Shown here one piece after another: positions 9,869 to 18,515 of a stretch of 64,000 nt of DNA. A program made the position numbers and the translations under genes. The stretch is taken from positions 1 through 64,000 of the forward strand of contig NZ_JACSQD010000008.1 in assembly GCF_014836775.1 (NCBI RefSeq). Reading direction: 5' to 3'. The notes beneath the pieces were generated by a model, which had not been told where the DNA came from, ran no database searches, and saw only the letters and a list, made by a program, of their open reading frames with translations. The DNA comes from Arthrobacter gallicola (lineage in GTDB: Bacteria > Actinomycetota > Actinomycetes > Actinomycetales > Micrococcaceae). Numbering within the stretch: position 1 is the first letter of the stretch; each line of letters starts with the position of its first letter.

Positions 9869-11136
9869 CGTTGGTTCTCTTCTTCGTTTGCTGTGGTTTG
9901 TTCGTCTGTTCCGCTGCCGGCGCGGGCTTCATCCAGGCTGCTGTCTTCGTTTTCTCCGGAGCTCTCCGGCGGCAACGCGCCCGGCGGTCCGAATGTAGCG
10001 TCACGGGACAGCAGGGGGTCCTGTTCCCACCGGCGGGCGGCTACGTAGCGGACCATCGAATTGAGGATCGCCAGCAGGGGCACGGAAAAGAGTGCCCCTG
10101 CGATCCCGGCGACCAGCGTTCCGCCGGTGACGGCGAGGATTACGGCCAGCGGGTGCAGGGCCACTGCCCGTCCCATGATCAGCGGCTGCAGGATGTGGGA
10201 TTCGATCTGCTGGACCAGCAGGACGATGCCGAGCATGATCACCGCGTTGACCCATCCGTTCGCGACCAGCGCAAGCAGGATCGCGATCGATCCGGAGACA
10301 AAGGCGCCGATGAGCGGGATGAAGGATCCCAGGAACACCAGCACGGACAGCGGCAGTGCCAGCGGCACTCCGATGATCGCTGCGCCGACACCGATTCCGA
10401 CGGCGTCGATAAACGCCACCAGCAGCTGCACGCGTACGTAGCTGGTCATGGATTCCCAGCCCCGGATCCCGGCTCCATAGGCAGCTGCCTGCGCCCGCCG
10501 CGGCATCAAGCCCGCGAGAAAACGCCAGATCCGGCGCCCGTCCAGCAGGAAGAACACCAGGGCAAAGAGGGTCAGCAGGACTCCGGCTGCGAAGTGTCCT
10601 GCACTGCTTCCCACGCTCAGCGCTCCGGAGAGGATGCTGGCGGAGTTCTGCTGCAGTGCCGAGGTGGCTTCGCCGAGGAGGCTGTCTATCTGCGTCGAGG
10701 TGACCCGCAGCGGTCCGGCCGCCAGCCATTCCTGGACCTGGTCAAAACCGGTGAGCACCTCGTCCCAAAGGTCCCGGAACCCCAGCGCCAGCTGCCTGCC
10801 GACCAGTGTGAGGGCAGCGACGATCAGTCCCAGGAAGGAGACGATCGTGACCGCCACGGCCAGCCCTGAGGGCACCTTGTTGCGGCGCAGCCAGGAGCTG
10901 ATCGGTGAGAGCAGCCCGGCAAGCAGTGCCGCAACCATCAGCGGAATGATGAGCAGGGAGAAGTGGCTGAGGATCCAGAGCAGTCCGCCGCTGACTATCA
11001 GTACAACACCGAGCCGCCAGGCCCAGGAGGCACTGACGCGCAGCGCGTACGGAACATCATCTCCGGCACGGCTGGAGCGCACGGCGGCAGCCTGGACGGC
11101 CTTCGGCGCGGCTACCCGTCGGGCATGGGGTCTCAT
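9865..11136 (-). CDS. AI-2E family transporter (PerM/YhhQ-like membrane protein)
   Basis: 423 residues with paired N-terminal hydrophobic helices, a soluble middle segment, then several more helices with FLGSFIPLIGAFVSG and LVQQIESHILQPLIMG, the signature region of the AI-2E exporter/PerM family. The Ser/Glu-rich tail (SSGENEDSSLDEAR) is cytoplasmic. Members export quorum signals, ions or other solutes, so the substrate is open. It is the first gene of a likely operon with ilvA (4-bp overlap) and the rhomboid protease. Confidence 0.9.
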   Translation of the reverse strand: MRPHARRVAAPKAVQAAAVRSSRAGDDVPYALRVSASWAWRLGVVLIVSGGLLWILSHFSLLIIPLMVAALLAGLLSPISSWLRRNKVPSGLAVAVTIVSFLGLIVAALTLVGRQLALGFRDLWDEVLTGFDQVQEWLAAGPLRVTSTQIDSLLGEATSALQQNSASILSGALSVGSSAGHFAAGVLLTLFALVFFLLDGRRIWRFLAGLMPRRAQAAAYGAGIRGWESMTSYVRVQLLVAFIDAVGIGVGAAIIGVPLALPLSVLVFLGSFIPLIGAFVSGSIAILLALVANGWVNAVIMLGIVLLVQQIESHILQPLIMGRAVALHPLAVILAVTGGTLVAGIAGALFSVPLLAILNSMVRYVAARRWEQDPLLSRDATFGPPGALPPESSGENEDSSLDEARAGSGTDEQTTANEEENQR

Positions 11137-11193
11137 GGGGTCATCTTTCCATATTTGGGTGGGCAGTCCCTGACCTTTACGCGTTCAGGACTT

Positions 11194-12117
11194 CTACAGG
11201 CTGGCTCGGATTCCCCACTCGGCGCTGAAGTGTCCTCCCGGTTCCAGCCAGCGCAGCCCATCGCCTGAATTCAGTGCGTTGGCCGGGGCGGTCATGGGTT
11301 CCAGTGCCACCGCGCACCTGCGTCCGGGGAACTTATCCGTCACGAAGACGTGCACATAACCGAAGTCGGTGTCCGACCACAGCTGCACCGTGCGTCCGTC
11401 CTCGGCGGTGAGCACGTGCCGGTATTTGCCGCCGCGTTCGGTCAGGCCGGTGTAGGCAGCATCCAGTGCGAGCGAGCCGATCTTCCTGGGCTCCCGCAGA
11501 TCGCGGACCCCGCTCACGGGGACCTGCCCGGTCGGGATCAGCGCCTCGTTGGCTGTGAGGATCTCGGCAGCCTCGACCTGCAGTGCCAGCTCTTCGGTGG
11601 GGACCTCCCCCAGCCGCAGGAAGGGGTGTGCGCCGAGCGCAAAGGGCGCCCGGGAGCCGGAAAGGTTGGTCAGCGACTGGCGGACCCGGAGCCCTCCATC
11701 CGCGTCAAGACTGTAGCGGACCTCGTGGACCAGGTGGAAGGGATACCCGTGCTGGGGATAAATCGCGGCGGCCAGCCGGACGCTGTCTGCCGTTTGCTCC
11801 ACGGCTTGGTAGCCGGTGTTGCGCAACAGGCCATGGATCGCATTGCCGTGGGACGGGTCGGTGATATCAAGCTGCTGCGGCTGCCCGTCGAGTTCCCAGC
11901 TCCCTCCTGCGACCCGGTTGGGCCAGGGGGCGAGCAGGATGCCGGCCGCATACGGCGGAACGGCGTCGTCAGGGTAGGTTTCCACCAGCTGGGTTCCGCC
12001 GACCGTGTAGCTGCGCAGGGCCCCGGCCAGGGCGGCCACAACGACGGCGGCGCTGCCTTGGGTGAGCCGGAACTGTTCGCCGGTGGCAGGCTGGAGCATG
12101 TTGTTCACGGTTGTCAT
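11194..12117 (-). CDS. Aldose 1-epimerase family protein
   Basis: A 307-residue galactose-mutarotase-like beta-sandwich protein. Family features are NRVAGGSWELDG, HGLLRNTGY (first catalytic histidine), FALGAHPFLRL (second histidine) and the C-terminal CVALEPMTAPANALNSG containing the catalytic glutamate (seen as RRCAVALEPMTAPANAL). It interconverts aldose anomers in the cytoplasm; the preferred sugar is unknown. It stands alone, 57 bp upstream of the AI-2E gene and 42 bp downstream of the ANTAR gene, so co-transcription with either is possible. Confidence 0.88.
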   Translation of the reverse strand: MTTVNNMLQPATGEQFRLTQGSAAVVVAALAGALRSYTVGGTQLVETYPDDAVPPYAAGILLAPWPNRVAGGSWELDGQPQQLDITDPSHGNAIHGLLRNTGYQAVEQTADSVRLAAAIYPQHGYPFHLVHEVRYSLDADGGLRVRQSLTNLSGSRAPFALGAHPFLRLGEVPTEELALQVEAAEILTANEALIPTGQVPVSGVRDLREPRKIGSLALDAAYTGLTERGGKYRHVLTAEDGRTVQLWSDTDFGYVHVFVTDKFPGRRCAVALEPMTAPANALNSGDGLRWLEPGGHFSAEWGIRASL

Positions 12118-12159
12118 GGTTCCAGACTAGTCCCGGTGCGGGGCCGGTGGCCGGTGCGG

Positions 12160-12879
12160 CTATTCGTCGAAGTGCGTACTGACCCGTTCACTGACTGCAG
12201 CCACAACGCCTGCCGCGACACTGCGGATTTTCACGTTCCGGGTGTTGGACACGCTGCGCAGGATCTCCACCGCTGCCTGCTGGCTGCAGCCGTTCTGGCC
12301 CATGATGATGCCGACGGCGAGGTCCACCACGGTCCGTGATTCCAGGGCCGCCTGGAGGTTGCGCGCGCGGTGGAGATGCGCATCGATCCGCAGGGCCAGC
12401 CGCAGGGTCCGGGAGGCTTCGTCGGCCACCTTTTCGACTCTCCGCAGAACCTGCGGCGCGAAGAGGTGCGGGCGCGGGGAATAGGTGCAGAGGGCACCCC
12501 GGGAGTTCCCCTCCAATGCCAGCGGAACGGCAGCCAGGGAACGCAGTCCCTCTGCGGCAGCCGGCCCCGGGAATCCGCGCCAGTGGGTTTCCGACCAGGC
12601 ATCAGTGATGGCCACGGACTGGTTTTCGGCCAGGGCCGCCAGCCCGGGTCCGCCGCTGCCGAAGGCGGCCGCTGCCATCCGGTGCGAGCGTTCGTCGCTG
12701 TCCGCTGCTGCTCTGGCACGGCGGGCCCGTTCGATAACCACCGAACACCCGTGCACTCCGTCTGCTTCCAGGATGCCAGCGGCCAGCTGCGCCAGTCCGG
12801 CCAGGAAGGCTTCCAGTTCCTCGGCACCCAGCAGCAGGTCCTGAAAGGCCGCGGCCCGGTCAGTAAGTTCCTCGGTCAC
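12160..12879 (-). CDS. GAF and ANTAR domain regulatory protein
   Basis: 239 residues. A GAF-like sensor domain occupies roughly residues 20-165 and an ANTAR RNA-binding domain roughly 175-235, recognisable from the helical pattern RTVVDLAVGIIMGQNGCSQ..AVEILRSVS. ANTAR proteins bind paired hairpins in nascent mRNA and act as antiterminators. The signal sensed by the GAF domain and the target transcripts are unknown. The GTG start has the strong upstream site GGGGGAG. Confidence 0.9.
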   Translation of the reverse strand: MTEELTDRAAAFQDLLLGAEELEAFLAGLAQLAAGILEADGVHGCSVVIERARRARAAADSDERSHRMAAAAFGSGGPGLAALAENQSVAITDAWSETHWRGFPGPAAAEGLRSLAAVPLALEGNSRGALCTYSPRPHLFAPQVLRRVEKVADEASRTLRLALRIDAHLHRARNLQAALESRTVVDLAVGIIMGQNGCSQQAAVEILRSVSNTRNVKIRSVAAGVVAAVSERVSTHFDE

Positions 12880-12952
12880 TGCTCCCCCTCGGTCAATGGC
12901 CCCGATAGTACGGTTGACCGCCGCTGCGCAGAAGCGTAATTCCCGCTTAAAG

Positions 12953-12992
12953 AACCGCGGGACCGCAGCTTGGCAGCTGCGGTCCCGCGGTT
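12953..12992 (-). terminator. Strong intrinsic terminator of the Bax inhibitor-1 gene
   Basis: A perfect 18-bp stem (12953-12970 with 12975-12992) closed by a 4-nt loop. On the minus strand it is followed by TTCTTT. It lies 18 bp past the stop codon of the gene ending at 13011, so it should end that transcript before the ANTAR gene. Confidence 0.8.
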
Positions 12993-13010
12993 GATGCTGG
13001 AGGCTGAACG

Positions 13011-13862
13011 CTACTCTGCAGTGGCCCGCAGGATGGCGAGGATGCGGATGATCTCCACATAGAGCCAGACCAGGGTCACGGTCAGGCCGAAGGCAGCGGT
13101 CCAGGAGTAGCGCTGCGGGGCGCCGGCCTTGACGCCCTGCTCAATGGAGGTGAAGTCCATGATCAGCGAGAAGGCGGCCAGGCCCACGGCGAGCAGGCCG
13201 ATGATGACGCCCAGCGGGATGCCGGCGATTTCCACACCGCGCACACCCCAGGGGTCATCGACAACACCGAAGATCATCAGGCCCATGTTCATCAGCGAGA
13301 ACACCAGGTAGCCGATCATGGCGATCATAAAGAAACGCATGGCCTTCGGAGTGGCACGGACCTTGCCGCTCTTGAACAGCACCAGGGTCACGGCAAAGAC
13401 GGCCAGGGTGCCAAGCACTGCCTGCAGGCCGATTCCCGGGTACATGGCGTCGAGGACCTGGGTCAGCGCGCCCAGGAACATGCCCTCAAGAAGTGCGTAA
13501 CCAAGAATGAGCGCCGGGACAGGTTCCCGCTTGAACGAGTTGACCAGGCCGAGGGCGAAACCGCCCAATGCACCCACGATCATCAGCAGGCCAGCCGCCC
13601 CGGGGAGGACGAACACCGGAATGGCAGCGCCAAGCAGTACGACGGCCAGGCAGCCCAGCGTCTTCATGATGACGTCGTCATATGTCATCCGGCCGGTCTG
13701 GGCCGGTCCGGCCGAGGGTGCGGCGTACAGGTCCTGGAGCTGCTGCGGGCTCATGGGGTCCTGCCCTGCAAACGGTCCACTGGCCGGTACTGTGGCTGCT
13801 CCGCCACGGGTCTGGGAACGGAAATTCTTTCCGTTGAAAACCGGGTTACCGCCTTGTGCCAT
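13011..13862 (-). CDS. Bax inhibitor-1 / YccA family membrane protein
   Basis: 283 residues with about seven membrane helices after a Gln/Gly/Pro-rich cytoplasmic N-terminus (about 90 residues). Typical segments are FALGLVNSFKREPVPALILGYALLEGMFLG and the final LVWLYVEIIRIL. Relatives of TMBIM/YccA act as pH-sensitive calcium leak channels or modulators of membrane proteolysis; the bacterial role is uncertain. ATG at 13862 is chosen because GGAGGA lies 7 bases upstream, although the frame stays open to 13949. A strong terminator follows. Confidence 0.92.
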   Translation of the reverse strand: MAQGGNPVFNGKNFRSQTRGGAATVPASGPFAGQDPMSPQQLQDLYAAPSAGPAQTGRMTYDDVIMKTLGCLAVVLLGAAIPVFVLPGAAGLLMIVGALGGFALGLVNSFKREPVPALILGYALLEGMFLGALTQVLDAMYPGIGLQAVLGTLAVFAVTLVLFKSGKVRATPKAMRFFMIAMIGYLVFSLMNMGLMIFGVVDDPWGVRGVEIAGIPLGVIIGLLAVGLAAFSLIMDFTSIEQGVKAGAPQRYSWTAAFGLTVTLVWLYVEIIRILAILRATAE

Positions 13863-14105
13863 GAAAATGTCCTCCATCTTGGGGGCTTGGTTGTAAATGA
13901 GCCTACCAACCAGAACGTACGGGGGCACCGGATGATTCCGCAGAGGCAAAAATCAGTTGATAACGGTTTGGCACCATTGGGCCCGCTTCCGGTCTCCGGC
14001 TTCCATAATGAAGCACCCCCGGCGGAGTCGTTACAGGATCGCGATAAAAGGTCACCAATCCGGTCACTCCACTGAAACATCCGCCGGGTAGCATGATCCA
14101 CACTC

Positions 14106-14119
14106 GTGACATACATCAC
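14106..14119 (+). promoter_or_regulatory. CRP/GlxR-like site upstream of livH
   Basis: GTGACATACATCAC: perfect half-sites GTGA and TCAC with a 6-bp spacer and central TA, matching the actinobacterial CRP (GlxR) pattern TGTGANNTANNTCACA. It overlaps the putative -35 (GTGACA 14106-14111) of a promoter with TAAATA at 14130-14135, so repression is more likely than activation. The 321-bp gap 13863-14183 also holds the unmapped promoter of the opposing Bax inhibitor gene; I saw no other structure in it. Confidence 0.55.
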
Positions 14120-14183
14120 ATTGGTCACATAAATAGTGCGCCGAAAACCGACGCACTAATACCCCCGGCGGAGGTAATGCACT

Positions 14184-15554
14184 TTGGGACGAATATCGGC
14201 ACTCGCCCGGTATATGGGGACACTCGCGGCGGTGGTCGGCATCTTTGCCGGTCTCCTGCTCGCTGCCCCGGCCGCGCATGCAACGACAGCTCCACCCGCA
14301 GCATCAGAAAGCCCCGCAGCCGTAACGGAAACCGGAGAATCCGAAAGCCCCGGCGGCAGCGTCACGGACGGTGCTGAATTCCAGAACCGCATCAGCGGTG
14401 TCCTGCGGAACGCGGGCTCCCCGGTCTCCGGAGTCACGATCAAGGCGAGCGCCAACGGCTATGAAGCCCAGACGCAGACGGCCGAGAACGGCTCCTGGTC
14501 CATCGGGGTCCCGGAACAGGGCGCCTACGAGGTGGAACTCGATGAGTCCACGCTCCCCGAGGGGCTTGGCCTGGCGGATGGGCAGGAGAACCCCCGCACG
14601 GTGACGTTCGCCGGCACCTCCAACATCACCACCCTCTTCCTCCTGGGCGAAGGCATCGTCCTCCAGGGAGACAGCTTCGGCACCAAGCTCGTTGAGCGTG
14701 CCGTGGCCGGACTCAGTTTCGGACTCCTGCTCGCGCTCAGCGCCGTCGGACTCTCCCTGATCTTCGGCACCACCGGGCTCACTAACTTTGCGCATGGAGA
14801 AATGGTCACCTTCGGTGCGGTGCTGGCCTTCGCCTTCTCAGCCGCCGGCCTGCCGCTGTGGCTGGCCCTCATACTCGCCGTTGCCGGCGGTGCCGGCCTG
14901 GGCTACGTCCAGGACGCCGGGTTGTGGAAACCGCTGCGGATGCGCGGCACCGGCCTGGTCCCGATGATGATCGTCAGCATCGGGCTCGCACTGGCCCTGC
15001 GCTACACGATCCTCTTCTTCTTCGGCGGGGCAACCCAGCAGCTGCCCGACTCGCAGAGTCCCATGCTGGAACTGGGCCCGGTTTCAATCTCCCGCAACAA
15101 CCTGGTGTCACTGTGCGTGTCCCTGGCCGTCATCCTTGTGGTCGCAGCCCTGCTGCTGCGGACTCGGATCGGCAAGGCTACCCGGGCAGTGGCTGACAAC
15201 CCGCCGCTGGCAGCTGCCTCCGGCATCGACGTCGACCGGGTCATCCGGATCGTCTGGATGGCCGGCGGAGCACTGGCTGCGCTGGGCGGAATTCTCTGGG
15301 CGTACTACCGTCCCGGGGTTTCCTTCAACATGGGGCAGCAGATCCTCCTGCTGATCTTTGCCTCTGTCACCCTCGGGGGCCTCGGCACGGTCTTCGGCGC
15401 GCTGATCGGTTCCATCATTGTGGGACTTTTCGTGGAGATCTCCACGCTCTGGCTCGAGGCGGACCTGAAGTATGTCGGTGCGCTGCTCATCATGATTCTC
15501 GTCCTCCTGGTCCGGCCGCAGGGCATCCTCGGCCGCCGAGAGCGCATAGGTTAG
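14184..15554 (+). CDS. livH: Branched-chain amino acid ABC transporter permease LivH with extracytoplasmic N-terminal domain
   Basis: 456 residues, versus roughly 290-310 for a normal LivH. Residues 1-33 form a signal-peptide-like segment ending AHA. Residues 34-65 are Ala/Ser/Glu-rich. Residues about 68-150 look like a small beta-sandwich (CnaB or carboxypeptidase-regulatory type: ISGVLRNAGSPVSGVTIKA..ENGSWSIGVPEQGAYEV). The LivH membrane domain starts near 168 and contains GLTNFAHGEMVTFGA. TTG at 14184 is chosen because GGAGG lies 9 bases upstream; the in-frame ATG at 14214 has no such site. First gene of livHMGF. Confidence 0.9.
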   Translation: MGRISALARYMGTLAAVVGIFAGLLLAAPAAHATTAPPAASESPAAVTETGESESPGGSVTDGAEFQNRISGVLRNAGSPVSGVTIKASANGYEAQTQTAENGSWSIGVPEQGAYEVELDESTLPEGLGLADGQENPRTVTFAGTSNITTLFLLGEGIVLQGDSFGTKLVERAVAGLSFGLLLALSAVGLSLIFGTTGLTNFAHGEMVTFGAVLAFAFSAAGLPLWLALILAVAGGAGLGYVQDAGLWKPLRMRGTGLVPMMIVSIGLALALRYTILFFFGGATQQLPDSQSPMLELGPVSISRNNLVSLCVSLAVILVVAALLLRTRIGKATRAVADNPPLAAASGIDVDRVIRIVWMAGGALAALGGILWAYYRPGVSFNMGQQILLLIFASVTLGGLGTVFGALIGSIIVGLFVEISTLWLEADLKYVGALLIMILVLLVRPQGILGRRERIG

Positions 15555-15564
15555 GGGCTTCGAC

Positions 15565-16545
15565 ATGGACTTCGGAAACATACTGCTGGGCGCAGTCAAC
15601 GAATTCTTCACGCCCACCACGGCGGCCTACGCATTGGCCGCACTGGGTCTCGCCGTGCACTTCGGCTACACCGGGCTGCTGAACTTTGGCCAGGCCGGCT
15701 TTATGGCGATTGGCGCCTACGGCTTCGCCATCCCCACGCTGAGCTTTAACGCTCCGCTGCCGGTGGCCCTGCTGATCGCCATGCTGGCGTCCGTGGCGTT
15801 CGCCGTCATCCTGGGCCTGCCTACCCTGCGGCTGCGGGCGGACTATCTGGCGATCGTGACGATCGCCGCTGCGGAGATCGTCCGCTACATCGTGACCACC
15901 AACGGGCTGACAGAAGTCACCGGATCGGCCAACGGCCTGGCGTCCTTCGAAGGCGGTTTCTATGCGCTGAACCCGTTCCCCCCGGGCGTCTACGCGCTGG
16001 GGCCGTTCAGCCTCAACGAACGCGACCTCTGGATCCGGGTGGTGGCCTGGGGTGTCGTCGCCCTGGCCTGCCTGGTGGTCTGGCTCCTGGTGCGCAGCCC
16101 CTGGGGCCGAGTGGTCAAGGGCATCCGTGAAGACGAGAATGCTGTCCGTTCGCTGGGCAAAAACGTTTACGCGTACAAGATGCAGGCGCTGATCATCGGC
16201 GGCCTGCTCGGCTCGCTGGCGGGCATCATCTTCACGCTCCCCCGCGGCGCTGTCCAGCCTGCAAATTACGGCACAGAGCTGACGTTCTTCCTCTATACGG
16301 CCCTGCTGCTGGGCGGGATGTCCACGGTGCTCGGGCCGGTGATCGGCGCCATGATTTTCTGGGCCGTGCTCTCCCTCACCCAGGGGCTGCTGTATGGCGC
16401 CATCGAGTCCGGGTTCATCACTTTCCTGACCACTACCCAGGCCGGCCAGCTGCGCTACATCCTTGTAGGTGTGGCGCTGATGCTGCTGATGATCTTCCGG
16501 CCGCAGGGCGTGCTGGGCAATAAGAAGGAGCTGTCATTCGCATGA
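15565..16545 (+). CDS. livM: Branched-chain amino acid ABC transporter permease LivM
   Basis: 326 residues with about ten hydrophobic segments and the LivM family motif GYTGLLNFGQAGFMAIGAYGFA near the N-terminus. RSPWGRVVKGIREDENAVRSLGKNVYAYKMQA is the cytoplasmic coupling loop that contacts the ATPases. It pairs with LivH to form the membrane channel of a high-affinity importer. It starts 10 bp after livH and overlaps livG by 4 bp (ATGA). Confidence 0.94.
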   Translation: MDFGNILLGAVNEFFTPTTAAYALAALGLAVHFGYTGLLNFGQAGFMAIGAYGFAIPTLSFNAPLPVALLIAMLASVAFAVILGLPTLRLRADYLAIVTIAAAEIVRYIVTTNGLTEVTGSANGLASFEGGFYALNPFPPGVYALGPFSLNERDLWIRVVAWGVVALACLVVWLLVRSPWGRVVKGIREDENAVRSLGKNVYAYKMQALIIGGLLGSLAGIIFTLPRGAVQPANYGTELTFFLYTALLLGGMSTVLGPVIGAMIFWAVLSLTQGLLYGAIESGFITFLTTTQAGQLRYILVGVALMLLMIFRPQGVLGNKKELSFA

Positions 16546-17615
16546 GCCATGAAGCACAAAGCCCCAGGCCAAAACGCCGCTCCGGCGCCCACGCCGCTGC
16601 ACCCGCTGTGGACGACGTGCAGCCGGCGGCTGAGACCAGTCCGGAGGAAAGCTGGGCCGGTAATCAGTACATGGTCGATGACCGTCCCATCTCCACCGAT
16701 GCCGCGGTGCCCGGCTGCCGCAAGCGCGACCCGATCCTGGTCGCCTCCAACGTGACCCGGACCTACGGCGGTATTCACGCCGTCAACGTTGAGCATGTGG
16801 AGATTCCCCGCCACAAGATCACCGCACTGATCGGCCCCAACGGTGCCGGCAAAACCACCCTCTTCAACCTCCTGACCGGGTTCGACACCCCGCAGTCCGG
16901 AGAGTGGAAGTTCGAGGACCGGGACCTTGCCGGAGTGTCTGCCTACAAGGTGGCCCGCCTGGGCATGGTGCGCACCTTCCAGCTGACCAAGGTGATGGGA
17001 AAGCTGACCGTTCTGGAGAACATGCGGCTCGGCGCCAACAAGCAGCCGGGAGAGGCACTGCGGCGGGCCCTGTTCCGACCGTTGTGGAGGGGCCGGGAAG
17101 ACGAAATCACCGAACAGGCAGACCGTCTGCTGGCCAAGTTCAAACTGGACACCAAGCGCACGGAGTACGCGGCGTCGCTGTCCGGGGGTCAGCGCAAGCT
17201 GCTGGAGATGGCACGCGCGCTGATGGTCAATCCCAAGCTGGTGATGCTCGATGAGCCGATGGCCGGAGTGAATCCCGCCCTGACCCAGTCACTGCTCGAT
17301 CACATCAAGAACCTGAAAGCCGAAGGCATGACGGTCCTGTTTGTGGAGCACGACATGCATATGGTCCGCCACATCGCCGACTGGGTGATCGTGATGGCCG
17401 AAGGCAAGGTCGTCGCAGAAGGCCCGCCCGGTGACGTTATGAAGGACCAAGCGGTCATCGACGCCTACCTGGGTGCCCACCACGACGTCGACCTGGGTGA
17501 TTCCGAAGGCTTCGAGAAGCTCGAGGCCGTCCTTGAGAAGGACCCCGGGTCGGATATCCAGCCCGAAGATGACCTGTCCAGTCCCACAATCCACGAACGT
17601 AAGGACCTGGCATGA
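16542..17615 (+). CDS. livG: Branched-chain amino acid ABC transporter ATP-binding protein LivG (extended)
   Basis: 357 residues, about 100 more than typical LivG. The ABC core (about residues 65-310) has Walker A GPNGAGKTT near residue 98, signature LSGGQRKLLEMARAL, Walker B LVMLDEP and the H-loop VEHDMHMV. Added are a hydrophilic N-terminal extension of about 60 residues (Pro/Arg/Ala-rich) and a C-terminal acidic tail of about 45 residues. Overlaps with both livM and livF (4 bp each) indicate coupled translation. The extensions look disordered and their role is unknown. Confidence 0.94.
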   Translation: MSHEAQSPRPKRRSGAHAAAPAVDDVQPAAETSPEESWAGNQYMVDDRPISTDAAVPGCRKRDPILVASNVTRTYGGIHAVNVEHVEIPRHKITALIGPNGAGKTTLFNLLTGFDTPQSGEWKFEDRDLAGVSAYKVARLGMVRTFQLTKVMGKLTVLENMRLGANKQPGEALRRALFRPLWRGREDEITEQADRLLAKFKLDTKRTEYAASLSGGQRKLLEMARALMVNPKLVMLDEPMAGVNPALTQSLLDHIKNLKAEGMTVLFVEHDMHMVRHIADWVIVMAEGKVVAEGPPGDVMKDQAVIDAYLGAHHDVDLGDSEGFEKLEAVLEKDPGSDIQPEDDLSSPTIHERKDLA

Positions 17616-18358
17616 GCGCAGAGAACTTCGAGGGCGATTCTGTCGTCAAGGTTACTGATCTGGTGGCCGGATACATTCCGGGTGTCAACATTCTGAACGG
17701 CTGCTCGATCGAAGCCCGCAGGGGCGAACTGATCGGCATCATCGGGCCCAACGGTGCCGGGAAGTCCACCCTGCTGAAGGCGATGTTTGGGCTGGTCAAA
17801 GTGCATTCGGGCACGGTCATGGTCCGCGGCCAGGACCTGACCGGTTTGAAAGCCAACAAGCTCGTTACCCGGGGCGTGGGATTTGTTCCGCAGAACAACA
17901 ACGTTTTCGCCTCGCTGACCATCGAAGAGAACCTGCAGATGGGCCTCTATCAGCAGCCGAAGAACTTCCGGGAACGCTTCGAGTTCGTCGCGGACCTGTT
18001 CCCGGAGCTGAAGAAGCGCCGGAGCCAGCGGGCAGGGTCGCTCTCCGGCGGTGAGCGGCAGATGGTGGCGATGGGACGGGCGCTAATGATGGAACCGGCG
18101 GTGCTCCTCCTCGATGAGCCCTCTGCCGGCCTGTCCCCGGTGAAGCAGGATGAGACGTTTCTGCGCGTCCACGAAATCAACCGGGCCGGTGTGTCAGTGA
18201 TCATGGTGGAGCAGAACGCACGCCGCTGCCTGCAGATCTGTGACCGAGCCTATGTCCTGGACCAGGGCAAGGATGCCTACACCGGCACCGGCCGGGAACT
18301 GATGAAGGATCCCAAGGTCATTCAGCTCTATCTGGGCACCCTGGCCGACACCGCCTGA
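17612..18358 (+). CDS. livF: Branched-chain amino acid ABC transporter ATP-binding protein LivF
   Basis: 248 residues. ABC ATPase with Walker A GPNGAGKST near residue 46, the LivF-type Q-loop FVPQNNNVFASLTIEENL, signature LSGGERQMVAMGRALM and Walker B VLLLDEPSAGLSP. It forms the ATPase heterodimer with LivG. It overlaps livG by 4 bp and ends the operon. The substrate-binding protein is encoded separately on the opposite strand at 19739-21133. Confidence 0.95.
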   Translation: MSAENFEGDSVVKVTDLVAGYIPGVNILNGCSIEARRGELIGIIGPNGAGKSTLLKAMFGLVKVHSGTVMVRGQDLTGLKANKLVTRGVGFVPQNNNVFASLTIEENLQMGLYQQPKNFRERFEFVADLFPELKKRRSQRAGSLSGGERQMVAMGRALMMEPAVLLLDEPSAGLSPVKQDETFLRVHEINRAGVSVIMVEQNARRCLQICDRAYVLDQGKDAYTGTGRELMKDPKVIQLYLGTLADTA

Positions 18359-18360
18359 TC

Positions 18361-18420
18361 CCCGCCGGGGCCGGGCCGGGCCGGACCGGGCCGGTGCCGG
18401 GCCGCGGGGAGGCGCCGGGG
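18361..18420. repeat. CCGGG-type low-complexity tract after livF
   Basis: A run of near-tandem CCGGG/GGGCC pentamers begins two bases after the livF stop codon. It would fold strongly in RNA and could act as a transcription block, but there is no T-run and no single defined hairpin. It may simply be a replication-slippage product. Confidence 0.6.
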
Positions 18421-18515
18421 CTTGCCCGGTCTTGCCGTTCGACTCCGGGCAACCGGGCTCCGGCGCCTGCCCAGGAGGCTGGTCTGAAGGCTGCCGATCC
18501 GGGGTCGGGCGTGGT

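Noticed and set aside
13863..14183. Short plus-strand frames in front of livH
   Set aside because: They overlap the promoter and CRP-like site, lack a ribosome site and resemble nothing.
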